Source: Levilactobacillus andaensis (GTDB taxonomy: Bacteria; Bacillota; Bacilli; Lactobacillales; Lactobacillaceae). Taken from it: a stretch of DNA of 64,000 bases. Below, piece after piece: positions 1 to 8,759 of this stretch. Below the pieces are notes generated by a model that was not told the origin of the DNA, did no database searches, and was given only the letters and a program-made list of their open reading frames with translations. The stretch lies in NCBI RefSeq assembly GCF_016861695.1, contig NZ_BOLP01000004.1, forward strand, positions 372,001-436,000, read 5' to 3'. How positions within the stretch are numbered: position 1 is the first letter of the stretch; each line of letters begins with the position of its first letter. The translations under genes were made by a program, and so were the position numbers.

Positions 1-624
1 TACCCCTTGGTCGGCGTACTTCGTGGCGTATTCTTCTTGTTGTTCTTCAGTTAAAGCACCAGAATCTGCGAAAGCCTTCAAGTATTGCTTGTACAACGTT
101 GGCTTCACGTATTTCTTGGCGTAGGCTGGAGCTGGGCTCTTCTTGACCTTAGTGTACGTGTAAGTCGTCCCCGTCGTGCCTAAACGCCGACTGGCCTTGG
201 TACCCTTAAGCTTAGTCGTGAAGGTCGTGCTGGTCTTCTTGGTCAATTTGAACGTGTAAACGGTCTTAGTCAATGACGTTGTCGTCTGGCCATCGGTCGT
301 CGTGAACTTGATCAACTTATACTTGGTGGTCAATGTCCGCTTGTCCTTGCTGAGCTTAATGGACGTTGGCACCCCGTATTTTACATTAGGCGTTGCGCCA
401 AAGTCACCGAAGATCAACATCTGACCGGTCTTCTTACCGCTCTTGTAAGTCTTAAAGTAAAAGGCCGTCTTTGATTTGTCACTCTTGTAATAACGCTTTA
501 AATCGGTGTTCGTGAAAGTAGGCTTTGCCTTCGTCTTGGCACTAGCAACACTTGGTGAAACTACGCCACCTAATGTGCCAACTGCCATAACGACTAATCC
601 TAACTTAATCCAAAAACGCTTCAT
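1..624 (-). CDS. Secreted protein of unknown function, C-terminus beyond window
   Basis: An open frame runs on the minus strand from an ATG at 624 to the window edge, so at least 208 residues are present and the stop is not seen. A strong AAGGAGG site lies just upstream at about 635-641. The N-terminus (MKRFWIKLGLVVMAVGTLGG) is a signal peptide followed by an Ala-Lys-rich junction (ASAKTKAK). The mature part is rich in Lys, Thr and Tyr, with beta-strand-like alternation and no motif I recognise, as is common for secreted lactobacillar proteins. No catalytic residues can be assigned. It is probably exported and released or wall-associated. Confidence 0.75.
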   Translation of the reverse strand, partial: MKRFWIKLGLVVMAVGTLGGVVSPSVASAKTKAKPTFTNTDLKRYYKSDKSKTAFYFKTYKSGKKTGQMLIFGDFGATPNVKYGVPTSIKLSKDKRTLTTKYKLIKFTTTDGQTTTSLTKTVYTFKLTKKTSTTFTTKLKGTKASRRLGTTGTTYTYTKVKKSPAPAYAKKYVKPTLYKQYLKAFADSGALTEEQQEEYATKYADQGV

Positions 625-721
625 ACCAAAAATCCTCCTTCAAATCTTTCTCTTTAATTCATCCACTCATCTGTTTACATACTGCCATAGTGGCTATCTA
701 AACACAAGCAACATGCATGAG

Positions 722-1537
722 TTAATTTTTAAGTTCCGTAAAGACCTGTTCCAGATAAGCGGCGATACCGGCTTCATTGTTACTCTTAGGGGTAATGTGG
801 TTGGCTGCCTGCTTGACTTCAGGTTGACCATTTAACATGGCGACCCCATCACCAGCGGCCTTGATCATCCCCAGATCATTTTCCGCATCACCAAATGCCA
901 TCAAATTACTGAAATCCCAGCCGAAATGCGTCAACAATTGACCCAAGCCAACTGCCTTATCCATATCAGCCGCCAAGAATTCCAAAATCTTAGGCTGTGA
1001 ACGCACCACGTGATATTGTTCGTGCATGGCCGGCGTTAAGTTTGCGACCACGTCGTCTAAGACCGCGGGCGCCGTTGCCATCACCGCTTTACTGAACAAG
1101 TGGTCCGGCAAATCGTTAAAGGCCGTTGGCGTAAACGTCATCGGTGCCTTCAACATCTGTTGATACTCCGACTTGGCCAGATCTGCGACCGGATAAACCT
1201 GGTCGAAGTCTAACACGTCTAATGGGTAGCCGTGCGCCGCCGCAAATTCGTGGAGCGGTTTGAAGTCGTTACGACTCAAGCCACTCTGTGCTAAAGCTTC
1301 CTTCGTTGTATTTTGAATCACTAACGCCCCGTTAAACGTAATCGTGTAATCTTCTGTGGTCGTTAGTCCCAGTTGCTCTAGATACCCCCAGATGGCGTTG
1401 ATTGGCCGTCCAGTACACAGCACCACTTTAATCCCCGCTGTGTGTAACTGTCGTAGTGCAGCTGCGTTGGCCTCACTGATAGTCTTATCCGTGTTGAGCA
1501 AAGTTTCATCTAGGTCGAGCGCAATCATCTTAATCAT
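722..1537 (-). CDS. Cof-type HAD-IIB family phosphatase
   Basis: A 271-residue cytosolic hydrolase of the haloacid dehalogenase superfamily, subclass IIB (Cof/YidA-like). Motif I is DLDETLLN near residue 8, motif II the T in CTGR near residue 42, and motif IV GDAENDLGM near residue 219. The central cap is about 100 residues, as expected for IIB. Family members remove phosphate from sugar phosphates, phosphorylated nucleotides or flavin precursors; the substrate cannot be read from sequence. It ends with a typical C-terminal helix. It is monocistronic as far as seen, downstream of no close gene. A second HAD-IIB protein lies at 3823-4638, so the genome region carries two diverged paralogues. 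Confidence 0.9.
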   Translation of the reverse strand: MIKMIALDLDETLLNTDKTISEANAAALRQLHTAGIKVVLCTGRPINAIWGYLEQLGLTTTEDYTITFNGALVIQNTTKEALAQSGLSRNDFKPLHEFAAAHGYPLDVLDFDQVYPVADLAKSEYQQMLKAPMTFTPTAFNDLPDHLFSKAVMATAPAVLDDVVANLTPAMHEQYHVVRSQPKILEFLAADMDKAVGLGQLLTHFGWDFSNLMAFGDAENDLGMIKAAGDGVAMLNGQPEVKQAANHITPKSNNEAGIAAYLEQVFTELKN

Positions 1538-1658
1538 TCGTCATTGACCTCCGTTTCACTGTCTAGTTTACACGTAACCGCTACCGAAATAAACAGCGTT
1601 TCCAGGATAGTTACGGCAAATTTACGGGGTTAAATGCGGTGGACACAACTCACTTGTT

Positions 1659-2471
1659 TCAAAGTAAATACTGCTGAATCAGACTGACGATCTGTTGATT
1701 TTCCGGCAGGTTGGCGTGATTGGCATTCGCACCGGTGACCGTCATCTGGGTAAAGCTCTTGACCTGATTTTGAAAAATGTACTTGCCCCGGTTCACACTG
1801 TCAAACGGCACGATTCCATCTCCCGTGTAGGTCTTACTGCCGGCAATCGAGTACACGACTAACTGCTTGGGCAACCGGCCCCGGTTGGCACATAGCCGGT
1901 CAAATAGCGGCGTATCTACCTTGGGGTCCTGTTCTTCCAAATTAAATGGTGCGGCAATCGTCATCAACTGATCGGCATGCACGTGCGTTGCGGCCAGCTC
2001 ATCTTCCATGAACAGCGTCAGGACCAGTCCACCATTGGAATGACCCATTGCCGAAAAGTGATTGAAGCCATACGTTTTCTGCAACGCACGAAAGGCGGTA
2101 CCAAACCACTTAGCTTGATTCTCAATGTTAGTCGCCCCATCGTGCCGGTTCTCAAACCCCACCACGATGTACGGTCGCATATCATCTTGGCGGACGGTTC
2201 CTGAGTACTTCAATGTTCCATCCGTCATCACCTCAACGCGCAACAAACTGTGCTTCGTCCCGGACTCCTTATTAAGTTCTTTGACCAGCGCGTTGAACCG
2301 ATTCTGGGTCGCACTGGACCCCGGCACCAGGAACACCGGTGCAATCATACTGCGATAGGTCGCGCGGACGTGGGCTTCTTGATGCGGTCGCCAAATAAAT
2401 CCAGGCAAACAGAGCAGAAAGATGGCCCCTAGAATCAGCCAAAAACTGTGAAACGTTTGTTTTCTTCTCAT
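1659..2471 (-). CDS. DUF915-type alpha/beta hydrolase, membrane-anchored or secreted
   Basis: A 270-residue protein with an N-terminal hydrophobic helix (residues about 8-26) that serves as signal anchor or signal peptide, followed by an alpha/beta hydrolase domain. The nucleophile elbow GHSNGG is visible near residue 142, and a late His falls in NANHANLPEN, close to the expected catalytic position. This is the DUF915 family of exported lactobacillar hydrolases, whose substrates are unknown. ATG 2471 is preferred because AAGGGGTGA lies about 7 bases upstream; a GTG at 2477 is in frame. It starts 2 bases after the stop of the EIIC-like gene, so the two are co-transcribed and probably work together. 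Confidence 0.85.
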   Translation of the reverse strand: MRRKQTFHSFWLILGAIFLLCLPGFIWRPHQEAHVRATYRSMIAPVFLVPGSSATQNRFNALVKELNKESGTKHSLLRVEVMTDGTLKYSGTVRQDDMRPYIVVGFENRHDGATNIENQAKWFGTAFRALQKTYGFNHFSAMGHSNGGLVLTLFMEDELAATHVHADQLMTIAAPFNLEEQDPKVDTPLFDRLCANRGRLPKQLVVYSIAGSKTYTGDGIVPFDSVNRGKYIFQNQVKSFTQMTVTGANANHANLPENQQIVSLIQQYLL

Positions 2472-2473
2472 GT

Positions 2474-3742
2474 TCACTCACCCCTTCGCGCTAACTGAAA
2501 CCACTTCACAAATGGATAATAAATGGCGGTACTGATCACAAGATTGACGACTGCCAATATCAGGGCTGACCAACTGCCACCGGTCCCTAAGTAGGCGATC
2601 AAGGGGCCCGGCGTTCCATTTGCCAAGGGATAGGCGACCGCTGGTACCAATTGTAACCGGACACAGGCCCAACTGATGAGGGTGCAGGCCAGCGGTGCGA
2701 GCAAAAATGGTACCGCTAGAATTGGACTAAACATCACCGGTAGTCCCACTAACAATGGCGTGTTCAAATTTCCCAGGGTCGGCAATGCACTCAGCCAGCC
2801 AACGCGCCACTGCAAGGGGTCTGGTTTGCTCAAGAAAATGGCGAGGAGTAACGCCAACACCATTCCCGTTCCGCCCATAGTCGTATAGACGGTCACAATC
2901 GTGTGCAACGTCACCGGATGTGGTACTTGCCACCCACTGTGGTTCAAAACGGCCGCCAGGTTCTGAGCCGTCTCAATCGTTTGCCCGCTCCCAGCCGTCA
3001 AAGGACCTAGTGCCCCCAACCATTGAAATAGGCTGCTTAACGTGCTGAATCCCAGTAGGCCCAGAATAAAATGGGGTAATTTAAACGGCCAGCGCACGAT
3101 GCTAGCAAAGGCCACGTTGAGCCCCACCGTCTGCGTGCTGATCCACAGCAAACCCAAGGCCGCCATGACTAGCAACCACCCACTGGTAATCGTGAGCGTG
3201 CGGGGCAGATTTTCCTCCACAGTTGATTGGCGTTGGAGCCACCACCGATACCCATTGCCAACTAGGAGTCCCATGAGAATCCCGATGCAGACCCCCTGAA
3301 TGCCTAGGTTAGTTGAGAGCCACTGAACTGGTTTTAATGTCAGGACTGAGGCCCGATTCACGTTAAAAAATTTCAAACTGATCACGGCGGTCATGCCGGC
3401 AATCAGGCGGTCGGTCGTGTGCGGCGTGACGGCCGCAACTAAATAGAAGCTCACGGCAAACGTAAGGAGGATCGCCGCAAAGCCAAGTGTTCCGGCACTG
3501 ATCAAACGAAAGTAGGCGCGCAAGACCTTGAGCGGCCAACCCCACTGGCCCACGCCCAGGGTCTGATAGTAATAGCCCGTCTTTTGTAGCCAGGCGGTGT
3601 CGAAAAAGTCCGCTAAACTCCCGAGGAGAATGACCGGAAAGACCAATTTTAGCGATCGGTAAATCGCGTTCATTTGCCGACTGCGATGCCATCTAATCTC
3701 TAAGTCGATTAGATACTTCCCCAATGGACTAATTTGTGTCAT
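2474..3742 (-). CDS. EIIC-like membrane protein of the lactose/cellobiose PTS family, substrate residues lost
   Basis: 422 residues with about ten membrane helices and the overall layout of a PTS EIIC of the Lac/Cel family. The C-terminal half shows the family pattern around LVGLPVMFSP and PFLLAPLA. Two usually invariant sites differ: where the family has INEP (Glu contacts the sugar) this protein has LNTP, and where GIHG is expected (His contacts the sugar 6-OH) it has GALG. The family alignment is from memory, the residues are seen. No EIIA or EIIB gene is adjacent. The start has GAGGGGTT upstream. The protein may be a non-phosphorylating carrier or a sensor; it is followed at once by the DUF915 hydrolase gene. 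Confidence 0.75.
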   Translation of the reverse strand: MTQISPLGKYLIDLEIRWHRSRQMNAIYRSLKLVFPVILLGSLADFFDTAWLQKTGYYYQTLGVGQWGWPLKVLRAYFRLISAGTLGFAAILLTFAVSFYLVAAVTPHTTDRLIAGMTAVISLKFFNVNRASVLTLKPVQWLSTNLGIQGVCIGILMGLLVGNGYRWWLQRQSTVEENLPRTLTITSGWLLVMAALGLLWISTQTVGLNVAFASIVRWPFKLPHFILGLLGFSTLSSLFQWLGALGPLTAGSGQTIETAQNLAAVLNHSGWQVPHPVTLHTIVTVYTTMGGTGMVLALLLAIFLSKPDPLQWRVGWLSALPTLGNLNTPLLVGLPVMFSPILAVPFLLAPLACTLISWACVRLQLVPAVAYPLANGTPGPLIAYLGTGGSWSALILAVVNLVISTAIYYPFVKWFQLARRGE

Positions 3743-3822
3743 AACCCCTCACCCCCATTACCAGTGATTTTACGTGATAACGACGGTGTTGGGGGTCAAA
3801 AAATAATCGGTTCGGAAGTCCC

Positions 3823-4638
3823 TCAAACTAGCCACGCCTCTATCTGTTCCATGACCACCCCTTGATTATTCGTCAACGGCAGCGCCACCACACCAGCCAA
3901 AAGGTCCGGCGCGGCGTTGGCCACAGCCAGTCCCTGACCAACCAGTCGTAGCATAGCCAAATCGTTTCCCGAATCGCCAAACGCTGCCATTTCAGACGGG
4001 TCGATCTGCCATAGGTCGCCCAACTGACTGAGTGCTGCCGCTTTACTAACGGTTGGCAGACTCACGTTAAGTCCGCCTAGGCCACTGCTCGTCGCTGTCA
4101 GTCTCCCGGAAAACTCCCGGTTGAAGGCCGCTTCCTGCTGGGAAACATCATCTCGTAACCAAGTCACGTCTAGCTTAAGGATCTCGTCTTGCACGGCACT
4201 GAGGTCGGCAACACTGGTGAGACTGGGATAAAACGCCTGCGACGCTTGAAACCGACTGCTGTTACTGGCCAGTTCGGTGTACGCGGCCGCCGTTCCACAT
4301 GCAATCAGAAAGTTGTCGGCCATAACGGGTTCCGTTTGAAGCCACTGCACCGCCGCTTGCCAATCTGCCATCGGCATGGGGTGCGCCGTTAATATCGTCC
4401 CATCACCTAATACAATCAGCGCGCCGTCTTCTACCGCGTAAGTTAGGTCGCTGGCATTCGCTAATCCCGAAAACAACTCGACAGCATGATCTAGCGGGTC
4501 TCCGGTTGCGATGACAAACCGCATCCCCCGCCGCTTCATCGCCGCTAAGATTCGATCAAAGCGGCGCTGGTCATAGTGCCCCGCAGCATTTAAAAACGTC
4601 CCGTCTAGATCCGTTGCGATTACCCGTGGTGTCGGCAT
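3823..4638 (-). CDS. Cof-type HAD-IIB family phosphatase
   Basis: 271 residues of a HAD-IIB hydrolase. Motif I is DLDGTFLN near residue 10, motif II is in IATGDP near residue 46, the conserved Lys before motif IV is in VSKAAAL, and motif IV is GDSGNDLAML near residue 222. The cytosolic enzyme should dephosphorylate a small metabolite; the substrate is unknown. The start ATG at 4638 has a strong AAAAGGAGGGA site about 8 bases upstream. It precedes the EIIC-like/DUF915 pair by 81 bases on the same strand, so read-through is possible. Motif II here carries ATGDP in place of the usual ATGR, which is a small deviation. Confidence 0.88.
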   Translation of the reverse strand: MPTPRVIATDLDGTFLNAAGHYDQRRFDRILAAMKRRGMRFVIATGDPLDHAVELFSGLANASDLTYAVEDGALIVLGDGTILTAHPMPMADWQAAVQWLQTEPVMADNFLIACGTAAAYTELASNSSRFQASQAFYPSLTSVADLSAVQDEILKLDVTWLRDDVSQQEAAFNREFSGRLTATSSGLGGLNVSLPTVSKAAALSQLGDLWQIDPSEMAAFGDSGNDLAMLRLVGQGLAVANAAPDLLAGVVALPLTNNQGVVMEQIEAWLV

Positions 4639-4924
4639 GCTCGTCCCTCCTTTTAAAGTATGTCCATAGTACCCGTCGACTCATTGAGAAGCAACGAAAT
4701 CCGCTTACAAATATTGTTATACCGCGCTTAACCACGATTGGTCGCGTTTTATCCACGGTCAAAATTGAAAGATGGCGATGAAAAAGTATCCAAATCAAGT
4801 GTTTGCAATATAAATAAACTTTAAAAGTAGTGTTGACATATTTAGTAAACATTTGTACACTGAGGTCTATTGATAGCCGCAATCCAAATATGACTGCGGG
4901 CTAACTAAAAGGAGCAACCTAACC

Positions 4925-5680
4925 ATGACCCAATCTGACCTCACACTAACCGAATTGAAACAGGGCTGGCACCAAACGCCGACCGCCTTTATCTGCAATA
5001 CCTGTCAGGCAACCTTTGCGACGGACGAGGTATTTGCTGCCAACGATAAATTTTATCCCGCTGACCAAATGATCCGGCGCCACGTGCGCGCAGAACATCC
5101 CCACCGGGTGACCGACCTGATCAACGACGACAGTAAGTACAACACCCTAACTGCTAAGCAACGGGATCTCCTCGAAGCCTTCCACAGTGGCCTCAAGGAC
5201 GCCGACATTGCCAAACAAAATCAGGTGGCCGCCGCCACGGTCCGCCATCAAAAATTCACGTTCCGCGAAAAAGCCAAGCAGGCTCGCCTCTATCTGGCAA
5301 TTTACGACAACGTTTTTGACCACCCCAATGCTCCAGAAGACCAGCTACTCACCGTTCCCGAACAACCGGGTAGCCTAGACGACCGCTTCATCATCACCCA
5401 GGCCGAGTATCAGCAAAACCTAAAACGCTACCTGACGACCTCTGGTGTTGGCATTCAGCTCAAACGGTGGCCGAAGAAGCAAAAGGCCGTCGTTGCCATT
5501 TTGTCACGAATCATTCAGGAAATCCCGCACGACCAACACTTCACAGAAGCCGAGATCACGGCCATCCTCAAACCAATTTTTGCCGACCACGCCATTTTGC
5601 GCCGGTCATTGATCGAATACGGCTATCTCGACCGGACCACCGATGGCACCGACTATTGGCGTGTCAGCACAAGGAGTTAA
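4925..5680 (+). CDS. DUF2087 domain transcriptional regulator with LuxR-type helix-turn-helix
   Basis: 251 residues. The N-terminus carries a zinc-finger-like pattern (CNTC near residue 20 and HVRAEH near residue 56). Residues about 75-120 form a LuxR-like helix-turn-helix (LTAKQRDLLEAFHSGLKDAD). The C-terminal 80 residues match the DUF2087 domain, with the pattern HFTEAEITAIL, LRRSLIEYGYL and YWRV. DUF2087 proteins are thought to be DNA-binding regulators. The ATG has AAGGAGC upstream. It overlaps nothing but is followed after 2 bases by the GIY-YIG-like gene, a pairing I recall from other Firmicutes, where the two domains may also be fused. Confidence 0.85.
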   Translation: MTQSDLTLTELKQGWHQTPTAFICNTCQATFATDEVFAANDKFYPADQMIRRHVRAEHPHRVTDLINDDSKYNTLTAKQRDLLEAFHSGLKDADIAKQNQVAAATVRHQKFTFREKAKQARLYLAIYDNVFDHPNAPEDQLLTVPEQPGSLDDRFIITQAEYQQNLKRYLTTSGVGIQLKRWPKKQKAVVAILSRIIQEIPHDQHFTEAEITAILKPIFADHAILRRSLIEYGYLDRTTDGTDYWRVSTRS

Positions 5681-5682
5681 TC

Positions 5683-6006
5683 ATGAATCATAAAGAACTT
5701 ATTCAACAATACAAAGCAACCCCCACATTTTACGGGGTCATTCAAATCAAGAATAACCAATCTGGCAAGACCTTCATCGACGTCACCCCGAACATCCACA
5801 ACCGCTGGGGCTACTACCAGACCAATCTGAACGGTAACTTTTACCACGATACCGACCTGCAGGAAGATTGGAATCGGATGGGTGCCGCCGCCTTCAGCTA
5901 CAGCGTTCTCTGGAAGAAGGACACGGCCGGGGTCGACCACCTGCGCCAGAAGTTAAAGGAACTCAAGCAAGAGTGGCTGGACAAGTGCCAGCCCGACTAC
6001 AATTAA
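5683..6006 (+). CDS. GIY-YIG-like small protein
   Basis: 107 residues starting at an ATG whose AAGGAG site overlaps the stop of the DUF2087 gene. The N-terminal part reads YGVIQIKN, then TFIDVTPNIHNRW, which corresponds to the GIY and YIG strands and the following helix of GIY-YIG nucleases, here GVI and FID. The remaining residues are helical and Trp-rich (LQEDWNRMG). The classic Tyr pair is not intact, so nuclease activity is doubtful. Its position in a tight operon with a DUF2087 regulator suggests a joint regulatory or repair role; this is inference. Confidence 0.75.
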   Translation: MNHKELIQQYKATPTFYGVIQIKNNQSGKTFIDVTPNIHNRWGYYQTNLNGNFYHDTDLQEDWNRMGAAAFSYSVLWKKDTAGVDHLRQKLKELKQEWLDKCQPDYN

Positions 6007-6015
6007 GGAGTTATC

Positions 6016-6681
6016 ATGCCACTAAATACAACCGCAACACCGATTGACCTGGCAACTTGGTCTCGGCGCGACTACTTTTACTACTTTACAAAAATGATGC
6101 CGACCGGCTTTACGGTCAACGTCGACCTCGATATCACGGCGACTAAGACCTGGTTACGGGAACACGATTGCAAGTTCAATCCGGCCTACCTCTACCTTGT
6201 CTCGAAAGTGTTGACCAAGTTTCCCGAATTTCGGATTGGCCGAGAAAACGAGCAGCTTGTCCGGTATGACGTTCTCCACCCGTCCTACTCCATTTTTCAT
6301 GAGGACGACCACACTATTTCCAACCTGTGGACCGCCTACGACCCGAGTTTTATAACGTTCTACCAGAACTATCTCGACGATGTTAAAACCTACGGCGACC
6401 AACACACCCCCGCCCCCAAACAGCCACAGAGCGCCAATCTGTACATGATTGGCAGCATTCCGTGGACCAACTTCACCAGCTACGTGCCGCTGCCATTCAC
6501 ACCGCTACAGACCTTCTTCCCGGTGATTCAGGCCGGCAAGTTCACTGAGCACGATGGCAAATGGACCATGCCCCTCTCCGTGACCACCCACCACGCGGTT
6601 GCGGACGGCTACCATGTCAGTCAGTTGCTGGCGATGATCCAAACGGCGTTTAGCGAACCTGGAGCGTGGCTAGGAGAATAG
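6016..6681 (+). CDS. Chloramphenicol acetyltransferase-like (CatA family) acyltransferase
   Basis: 221 residues with the full-length layout of trimeric CatA-type acetyltransferases, which use acetyl-CoA on a hydroxylated small molecule in the cytosol. The catalytic motif HHAVADGYH is at residues 192-200, giving the active-site His and the structural Asp. Hydrophobic and aromatic blocks (NPAYLYLVSKVL, SYSIFHEDDHTISNLW) match the family. Chromosomal CAT-like proteins in lactobacilli are not always resistance enzymes, so chloramphenicol as substrate is only a possibility. It is the third gene of the DUF2087 operon, starting 9 bases after the previous stop with AAGGAG, and is followed by a strong bidirectional terminator. 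Confidence 0.85.
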   Translation: MPLNTTATPIDLATWSRRDYFYYFTKMMPTGFTVNVDLDITATKTWLREHDCKFNPAYLYLVSKVLTKFPEFRIGRENEQLVRYDVLHPSYSIFHEDDHTISNLWTAYDPSFITFYQNYLDDVKTYGDQHTPAPKQPQSANLYMIGSIPWTNFTSYVPLPFTPLQTFFPVIQAGKFTEHDGKWTMPLSVTTHHAVADGYHVSQLLAMIQTAFSEPGAWLGE

Positions 6682-6734
6682 ATTAGCGTAATTTGGCCGT
6701 ACAGTGGTGCCTGAATTTTTCAGCTCATAAACGC

Positions 6735-6782
6735 AAAAAAAGTAGTTACCATCTGATAATTTCAGACGATAACTACTTTTTT
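6735..6782. terminator. Bidirectional intrinsic terminator
   Basis: A long inverted repeat with A-rich left and T-rich right ends (AAAAAAGTAGTTA ... TAACTACTTTTTT, inner arms ATCTGA/TCAGAC) sits between the convergent CAT-like gene and dacA, so it can end transcription from both sides. Confidence 0.85.
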
Positions 6783-6925
6783 AGTAAGTGCTAAATCCAT
6801 TTGATATATTCTACATCGAATGAAACCTGTTGATACACCTGTTGCAGCTTCAGAATAAATCCTACGCATAACTAGTATCATGGTAGAAATCAACCGCAGT
6901 GCGACCAGTTCACACCAGTCTAGAA

Positions 6926-8095
6926 TTACTCAGCCATACTGCTACTCTTATAAGCATGGTTCATCAGCGAACGCGTTTCGGTGAACTCATTCTCATCGTG
7001 CAGAACGACCGTGATAATCCGTTGCTTGCCTGCCATTTTACCAGTTCCAACGAAGCAGTACCCAGCTAATGGCGTGTAGCCGGTCTTCAAGCCGTCAACG
7101 TTCAGTGATGACTGAGCGTATTTCCGACCAGATAATAAGTTGTTGTAGTTGTAGCACAATTGGCCATCAACGGTCTTCGAGCCAACGGCACCATCGGTCA
7201 GGACACGTGGATAGTCCTTGATCAGGTGGCGGGCAATCAACGCGACATCCTTGGCCGAAACCATGTTGGCGTTGGCGCTCCCGTAGGCATAGCCGTAAGG
7301 ACGGAGGTCACTATTTTCCAGCCCGGAAGCGGAGACAAAGTGAGCCTTGCCCAAGTTCCAGCTCTTGGCTTGTGCATTCATCTGCTGAATAAACTTGGCA
7401 TTGCTACCGGCAACCCACTTGCCCAGAGCGATGGCGGCATTGTTCGATGAATCCAGTAGCGCGGCATCATACAGTTCCTTGACCGTGTACTTGTGGCCGG
7501 TATGGAAAACGAAGCCCCCAACCGATGAATTTTGACTCATTGAAATAAGGCCCCGACCACTGGTATCCACGACTTGATTCCATTTGGCCGTACTGCCATC
7601 GACCTTCTTCAGGACCAGGTAGAGGGTCATAATCTTGGAAACGGACGCGATTGGCCGAGCCGTATTGGCATTCTTAGACCAGACCGCTTTTCCCGTCGTA
7701 TAGTTCATGGCAATCGCATTCTTGGCATATTTCAGACCAAACGGCGACTTGCCCTTCTTCAGGTAGCCATGCCAAACCCAACCCTTCACGCTGCCAGCCG
7801 AATTTTTCACATAATAGTAAACACCCTTGGAGTTACCATGCCGCAACGTGGCGTGCTTAGTCACGTACCAAGTCGTATAAGGATACGTCTTCAGGTTAGC
7901 AATTTTCTTGCTGTGTGACTGATTGTAAATGGCCCCACTCGTACTCTTCTTGTGATAAGCCGTCTTGGTCACCGACTTGCTAGAAACCGTGGTGTAGGTC
8001 GCGGCCTGTGCCGTTACCTGTGTGCCCACTGCTGTGCCGAGCGTCATGGCCAATAACAGCGCGACCAATGCGCCTTTAACTCTTGATAATCCCAT
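6926..8095 (-). CDS. dacA: D-alanyl-D-alanine carboxypeptidase (PBP5-type, DacA)
   Basis: 389 residues. A signal peptide (residues 1-32, ending AQAA) is followed by an SH3/GW-like wall-binding region (about 35-115, YVTKHATLRHGNSKGVYYYV) and then a peptidase S11 domain. The active-site motifs are SVSK at 151-154, SSN at 216-218 and KTG at 336-338. The enzyme trims the terminal D-Ala from peptidoglycan pentapeptides on the outer membrane face and so limits cross-linking. Unlike Bacillus DacA, the wall-binding module is at the N-terminus and no C-terminal amphipathic anchor is obvious. The gene stands alone, divergent from the TPP-controlled operon with an SR-C element between. Confidence 0.95.
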   Translation of the reverse strand: MGLSRVKGALVALLLAMTLGTAVGTQVTAQAATYTTVSSKSVTKTAYHKKSTSGAIYNQSHSKKIANLKTYPYTTWYVTKHATLRHGNSKGVYYYVKNSAGSVKGWVWHGYLKKGKSPFGLKYAKNAIAMNYTTGKAVWSKNANTARPIASVSKIMTLYLVLKKVDGSTAKWNQVVDTSGRGLISMSQNSSVGGFVFHTGHKYTVKELYDAALLDSSNNAAIALGKWVAGSNAKFIQQMNAQAKSWNLGKAHFVSASGLENSDLRPYGYAYGSANANMVSAKDVALIARHLIKDYPRVLTDGAVGSKTVDGQLCYNYNNLLSGRKYAQSSLNVDGLKTGYTPLAGYCFVGTGKMAGKQRIITVVLHDENEFTETRSLMNHAYKSSSMAE

Positions 8096-8257
8096 AATGA
8101 ATAGGTGTCCTCTCTTCTTTAAACCCTCGTTTTAAATGTCCATGAACTACACTACCACGCCAGTCAGGCGACAAACAAGGCCAATCCCCACTTTGTAACC
8201 TGCTTGTTGGGCTCGTAACCTAGCCGTAATCCATCGCTAGGCAGCGCAAACTAGTTG

Positions 8258-8433
8258 TCCTTTCGCCTTACCGGCCGCCAGATATGAGCTGGAACGGTGC
8301 GGACACAACTTGAAGCCTCGCAGACCACGAGTCTCCAAGCTTGGTCTTCTACTAAGCCAGCGGGAAGTTCACCCACTGACTAAGTAGAACGACGCGCCTG
8401 AGCTCATATCTGGCGACCTCTCGGCTTACATGG
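8258..8433 (+). repeat. SR-C structured element, copy 1
   Basis: A noncoding, highly foldable element. The closing stem is GCCAGATATGAGC (8277-8289) with GCTCATATCTGGC (8402-8414). Inside are a hairpin from CTTGAAG to CTCCAAG and one from TTCTACT to AGTAGAA. Copy 2 at 17640-17800 (opposite strand) has the same constant blocks, but the stem bases that differ are changed on both sides, so pairing is kept. Confidence 0.85.
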
Positions 8434-8437
8434 CAAT

Positions 8438-8721
8438 TGTTTACTGACTAAACAGAATAACTGTAAAGATTCCAACAATTATCGTGACGGCATACAATCC
8501 GTTTTTTGCGTATGATCACCCACTTGTTCATTGTGACGGAGCTGACTAAAACCAGAAATAAATCGTACAAATCGCCTTTCAATACTAAGCTTATAACTGG
8601 CTACTCACCCCTTTTCATACTCTCACGTTGAGACGACTAATCCGCGCTGATAATGTTTTGGGAAACCATCTTTTTGCGGCTAAATCTATTAGAGACTCGA
8701 TTCGATTATCGCCGTTAGCGG
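8438..8721. other. Intergenic region with no recognisable gene
   Basis: Between the SR-C element and the TPP operon promoter. A minus-strand stretch near 8455-8525 could encode a short hydrophobic peptide (GLYAVTIIVGIFTVILFSQ) but it has no start codon with a ribosome site in that frame. Nothing else is seen. Confidence 0.4.
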
Positions 8722-8750
8722 TTGCATTTCACCTGTAAATTGGTTACGCT
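8722..8750 (+). promoter_or_regulatory. Likely promoter of thiamine transport operon
   Basis: TTGCAT at 8722-8727 and TACGCT at 8745-8750 with 17-base spacing, directly upstream of the TPP riboswitch. The -10 is weak but the spacing is ideal. Confidence 0.5.
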
Positions 8751-8759
8751 AGGGGTAAT

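Noticed and set aside
4571-4882. 103-residue minus-strand frame upstream of the HAD gene
   Set aside because: It overlaps the HAD start in another frame and the AT-rich promoter region; no ribosome site.
8455-8525. Minus-strand hydrophobic peptide (GLYAVTIIVGIFTVILFSQ), a possible type I toxin
   Set aside because: No start codon with a ribosome site in that frame; linking it to the upstream ATG needs a +1 frameshift, and it matches no toxin family I know.
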